A stretch of 35,185 bases of DNA from a virus, in the IMG/VR virus record IMGVR_UViG_3300025120_000224, positions 1 through 35,185 of that record; one strand, given 5' to 3'. Below are positions 32,818 through 35,185 of the stretch, one piece after another. Under the pieces are notes generated by a model. It saw only the letters and a list, made by a program, of their open reading frames with translations. It had not been told where the DNA came from and searched no databases. The position numbers and the translations under genes were made by a program. Numbering within the stretch: position 1 is the stretch's first letter; each line of letters begins with the position of its first letter.

Positions 32818-33145
32818 TATCTCTTATTAAGTTTATTGCTATTGCTCTTTTTTCTGGTTTATTTGGGTCCATATCATTAATTAAATATCTAGGTCCTCTT
32901 TCAATCCCCATAATTAATCTATGATATGGTACTTCATTTTCATATAATTCTATTTCAGTATGCATCCTAAGGTATTCAGGGCGTGCTGTAGTTAAAATTA
33001 TCATATGTCCTTCAACTGATGCTTTATCTAGGTAATCTATAGTAGATTCTATTCCTTCAGCTTTTGTAGTTTCGTATGTTTCAAATTTGCGATATTTAAA
33101 TATAGTACCATCTATATCACAAAAGTATGTATTTTTTTTCTCCAT
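32807..33145 (-). CDS. HAD-superfamily phosphatase of the kinase cassette
   Basis: This 112-residue capless HAD hydrolase has motif I FCDIDGTIFKYR, with nucleophile Asp10 and acid/base Asp12. Motif II Thr52 is in IILTTARPEYLR, and motif IV is RYLINDMDP with Asp91/Asp93. The LTTARPEYLR plus MGIERGPRYLINDM arrangement resembles phosphatases fused or adjacent to kinases, including the 3'-phosphatase half of T4 polynucleotide kinase and capsule-locus HAD proteins. It starts 1 base after the P-loop kinase and overlaps the nucleotidyltransferase, so the three probably act together. A sugar-phosphate or nucleotide-end substrate cannot be told apart from sequence. Confidence 0.82.
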   Translation of the reverse strand: MEKKNTYFCDIDGTIFKYRKFETYETTKAEGIESTIDYLDKASVEGHMIILTTARPEYLRMHTEIELYENEVPYHRLIMGIERGPRYLINDMDPNKPEKRAIAINLIRDNGI

Positions 33146-33146
33146 A

Positions 33147-33659
33147 TTAGTTATCTAATTGATAATCCGAAGGTGGTAATTCATTTAATAATGATCCTTT
33201 AGGATATACTACATCTAAACCAGTCTTTTTGGCTATTATCTTTAATGATTCTTCTGGTGTTTGATTTGTAGTGTCAATATTAATATAATCTAAGTCTGGT
33301 TTTTGGAACTGCATAACATGGTAATTTTCTCTACCTCTAAATCCTTTTTCTACATCATAATGTACAAAAATTTCATGTAATTGCCACTTCATTATATCCT
33401 TAAATTCTTCTCTTTGATCTAAATAAGGAGAAACTAAAGATACGATTACATCTTTACCTTGGTTGTGTAAATAATGAGCAATTTTTTGAGCAGCATCTAC
33501 ATTAGTTATTCTACCTTTTATAGAATAATCTTTATTTGTAAATAATTCTCTCATTTCATCTCCATCTATGCGGTAGGCATGAGGGAGATATTTTTCTTTA
33601 AGCATGTTTGCTAAAACGGTCTTTCCTGAACAGGGTTGACCCGTAAACCAATATATCAT
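33147..33659 (-). CDS. APS-kinase-like P-loop kinase (CysC family)
   Basis: This 170-residue protein starts with the P-loop WFTGQPCSGKTVLANML (GQPCSGKT at 7-14). RIDGDEMRELF at 30-40 follows, matching the LDGDxxR substrate motif of adenylyl-sulfate kinase. Next comes GRITNVDAAQKIAHYLHNQG with a VSLVSPYLDQREEF stretch, matching the CysC ISPY..R region. Canonical CysC makes PAPS from APS for sulfation. The protein is about 30 residues shorter than typical CysC, and the C-terminal substrate lid is reduced. Other small-molecule or polynucleotide 5' kinases share the fold. It is the first gene of the accessory island, just after the putative promoter at 33674-33692 and a palindrome next to its ATG. 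Confidence 0.83.
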   Translation of the reverse strand: MIYWFTGQPCSGKTVLANMLKEKYLPHAYRIDGDEMRELFTNKDYSIKGRITNVDAAQKIAHYLHNQGKDVIVSLVSPYLDQREEFKDIMKWQLHEIFVHYDVEKGFRGRENYHVMQFQKPDLDYINIDTTNQTPEESLKIIAKKTGLDVVYPKGSLLNELPPSDYQLDN

Positions 33660-33673
33660 ATAACGTTATTTTA

Positions 33674-33692
33674 AATGTAACCATAATGTACG
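33674..33692 (-). promoter_or_regulatory. Putative early/middle promoter element before the accessory island
   Basis: The minus strand reads CGTACATTATGGTTACATT, 16 of 19 positions identical to the element before the SSB gene (9205-9223). It lies 14 bases before the ATG at 33659, in the 55-base gap between the gp15-like gene and the island. A perfect 10-base palindrome ATAACGTTAT (33660-33669) lies between it and the ATG. The shared element suggests the island and the replication operon are switched on together. Confidence 0.58.
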
Positions 33693-33714
33693 TAACTATT
33701 ATTAGGTATCCAAA

Positions 33715-34656
33715 CTATTCTTGCCTAGTTTGACCATTAGGATATTCTCTATTTGCTGGAACTGATTGAACTCCAGGTTTAAAATTATCACTATTACTTG
33801 TTGTTTCAAAATTAATTGTAACTTTAGATTTGCTATTAAATTTATTAATCGAATGCATTTCTTTTTGAATAGTATCAGGAATAATATAACCTCTTAATTG
33901 TATATTAAATGTGCCTAATACTAATCTATCTCTACCGGTTGTTAATTCTGTTTTTGTATTAAATGAATCTATAAAGGCTCTAAATTTAAACCTTTCAGGG
34001 TTACCCCAATAAGCATCAGATGCATATTCACATGCTTCAATTATTTTATTTAATTGTTCCATATAATAAGTTTGTATAAGTACACTATATTCTAAAGTTA
34101 CAAAATCTGGGACTGCAACTGCATAATGTTCTTTTACAGGTTTTTTATTATTTAAAACTGAAAAATTGTTATAAAAATTATCAGGACTATATTTCTTTTG
34201 AAATGATCCATATAAATTAACTCCATTAGCATCTAATTTATTGTAAACAGATCTATCTTTTGATATAGTATCTCTTTTTAAAACAATAATAGGTAACATT
34301 ATAGCACCTTTTTTATCTCTATAATATCCATCTCTTTGGAATGATTTCCATCTTTCTGGGGCTCCATATATTATAGGTACATTTCTTCTTTCTCCATTTT
34401 GGTATACAAAAGGTTTAATTACATTTTTAAAGTAATAAAATACTGCTTCATCTAAATCTTGAATACCAATAGAAAATGGTTTTACTGAATCATCTTTAAA
34501 ACTTAATTTAGTTGATCTATTAAAAGGTATACCCGTTTGTGATTCGTTTGAATTTACAGTAGAATTAGGATTACCTCTTCTAGTATCAGTAGCTTTTTGT
34601 TGCTCAATACTTAGTTGCCTTTGTGTTTTTGGAATTGGTTTTCTAATTTTACTCAT
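33715..34656 (-). CDS. Tail completion / sheath stabiliser protein, gp15-like
   Basis: This 313-residue protein resembles T4 gp15 (272 residues), which caps the tail and joins it to the head. Matching features in order are NVPIIYGAPERWKSF (T4: VPITYASKEHF) near residues 91-105, then a MLPIIVLKRDTI strand. VTLEYSVLIQTYYMEQLNKI near 189-208 matches the T4 MIYELSIFTRYEDDMFQIVE region, and LGTFNIQLRGYIIPD near 248-262 matches T4 SLTFEVNGWMYPPV. The N-terminal 60 and C-terminal 30 residues are polar and probably disordered. It overlaps the gp14-like stop by 1 base. In T4 the terminase genes follow gene 15; here an accessory island does. Confidence 0.83.
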   Translation of the reverse strand: MSKIRKPIPKTQRQLSIEQQKATDTRRGNPNSTVNSNESQTGIPFNRSTKLSFKDDSVKPFSIGIQDLDEAVFYYFKNVIKPFVYQNGERRNVPIIYGAPERWKSFQRDGYYRDKKGAIMLPIIVLKRDTISKDRSVYNKLDANGVNLYGSFQKKYSPDNFYNNFSVLNNKKPVKEHYAVAVPDFVTLEYSVLIQTYYMEQLNKIIEACEYASDAYWGNPERFKFRAFIDSFNTKTELTTGRDRLVLGTFNIQLRGYIIPDTIQKEMHSINKFNSKSKVTINFETTSNSDNFKPGVQSVPANREYPNGQTRQE

Positions 34657-35180
34657 TACATTCTTTCTATATATGGTGAGATTGCTACTTTATCCGCTGG
34701 GATATAATACGTAGAAACTAATATTGATAAATTACTACCAAATTGATCAAGATTTGGATTAAGTGGATTTGGATCGCCAGTTGAATCGTTATTAGGATAA
34801 TCAGGGTTTTTACCTCCAAAATATTGATTTGCTACTGTACTTTGTACACCGTAGTATCCTTCTTGATAAAGTATAATATCTCCAACTTCTGGGACTACAT
34901 CAGCATCAACTAAATCATCTCTAAAAAAATAAAAATCTATAGGTTGGCCAAATTGAATTCCTTCTTCATTTTCTGCATATTCTTCATTTGATCTATTTAT
35001 TAACACATTAAAAAGAAATGGACCATTATAAAATTTAGCTTCAGCTGCTTCTCCATAGATATTTACTTTAGTTTCTTCTAATTTAAATTGATATAAAGCA
35101 CACTGTTGGGTAATGATATTACCCATCAGTTCTCTATTTAATTTTCTTATCAAAGAGACATCTCTTTGTCCTGTAAACAT
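34656..35180 (-). CDS. Neck protein, gp14-like
   Basis: This 174-residue protein lies directly before the gp15-like gene, the T4 order 14-15. It carries VPEVGDIILYQEGYYGVQST followed by VANQYFGGKNPDYP, corresponding to the T4 gp14 GDLIYFPMDNSLFEINWVE plus FYQLGQN segment. An upstream TKVNIYGEAAEAKFYNGPFL stretch matches the usual neck-protein YNEA-type region. T4 gp14 joins the filled head to the tail. This protein is shorter than T4 gp14 (256). The ATG at 35180 is only 5 bases from the window edge, so a longer upstream start cannot be ruled out, but MFTGQRDVSLIRKLNRELMG is a plausible beginning. Confidence 0.78.
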   Translation of the reverse strand: MFTGQRDVSLIRKLNRELMGNIITQQCALYQFKLEETKVNIYGEAAEAKFYNGPFLFNVLINRSNEEYAENEEGIQFGQPIDFYFFRDDLVDADVVPEVGDIILYQEGYYGVQSTVANQYFGGKNPDYPNNDSTGDPNPLNPNLDQFGSNLSILVSTYYIPADKVAISPYIERM

Positions 35181-35185
35181 TGCCA

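Noticed and set aside
1-35185. tRNA genes, CRISPR arrays, insertion sequences or attachment sites
   Set aside because: No cloverleaf-like GC-rich segment, direct-repeat array or transposase was seen; intergenic gaps are mostly under 120 bases.

Overview
The window is a compact, strongly AT-rich stretch of a tailed-phage genome. Every supported gene lies on the minus strand, so transcription runs from about 35185 towards 1. Contractile-tail genes (sheath, tube, LysM baseplate wedge, hub-lysozyme, gp26-like chaperone, gp14/gp15-like neck proteins) occur with a T4-type replication set (UvsX, gp32-like SSB, gp41-like helicase, RNase H/FEN, NrdA/NrdB). This points to a divergent T4-like myovirus, probably marine. 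The host is probably a Bacteroidetes/Flavobacteriia bacterium: two exported proteins have signal peptides ending in SQ or GQ, and the starts I checked have A-rich leaders with no clear Shine-Dalgarno sequence. The host call is inference. I saw no tRNA, CRISPR array, insertion sequence or integrase.

Layout in transcription order. (1) 35180-33715: neck and tail-completion proteins resembling T4 gp14 and gp15. (2) 33659-26877: an accessory island sitting where T4 keeps its terminase genes. It encodes an APS-kinase-like P-loop kinase, a HAD phosphatase, an HxGH nucleotidyltransferase, a DUF2061 membrane protein, a 1242-residue four-domain glycosyltransferase/deacetylase, a second glycosyltransferase-like protein and an RmlD-like reductase. 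(3) 26863-12837: tail sheath, tube, a 2OG-Fe(II) oxygenase, gp26/gp51-like assembly proteins, tape measure, tube-baseplate protein, LysM wedge, a giant hub with a C-terminal T4-type lysozyme, and a repeat-containing virion protein. (4) 12801-11085: a very small family A DNA polymerase and an unknown protein. (5) 11070-9233: a four-gene sugar-nucleotide cassette resembling a split HldE pathway (HxGH nucleotidyltransferase, HAD phosphatase, cupin, PfkB/HldA-like kinase). (6) 9170-2139: SSB, UvsX, RNase H, helicase, NrdB and NrdA. (7) 2071-1: small membrane proteins, a putative outer-membrane barrel and a truncated exported protein, with a terminator after the first membrane gene.

The most notable inference links regions 2 and 5. 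The second domain of the 1242-residue protein looks like a TibC/BAHT-type autotransporter heptosyltransferase, including a four-cysteine metal site. The region 5 cassette has the kinase, phosphatase and nucleotidyltransferase that would make an ADP-heptose-like donor. The phage may therefore both make an activated heptose-like sugar and transfer it to an unknown acceptor.

Two families of intergenic motifs look like promoters. CGTAYATTAYRGTTACATT precedes the SSB and the APS-kinase-like gene, with a diverged copy before the polymerase. AATATTTATAAT, whose complement contains the T4 late-promoter octamer TATAAATA, lies upstream of five tail-region genes. Two convincing intrinsic terminators lie at 1788-1815 and 23601-23626. 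No gene-free stretch exceeds 300 bases.
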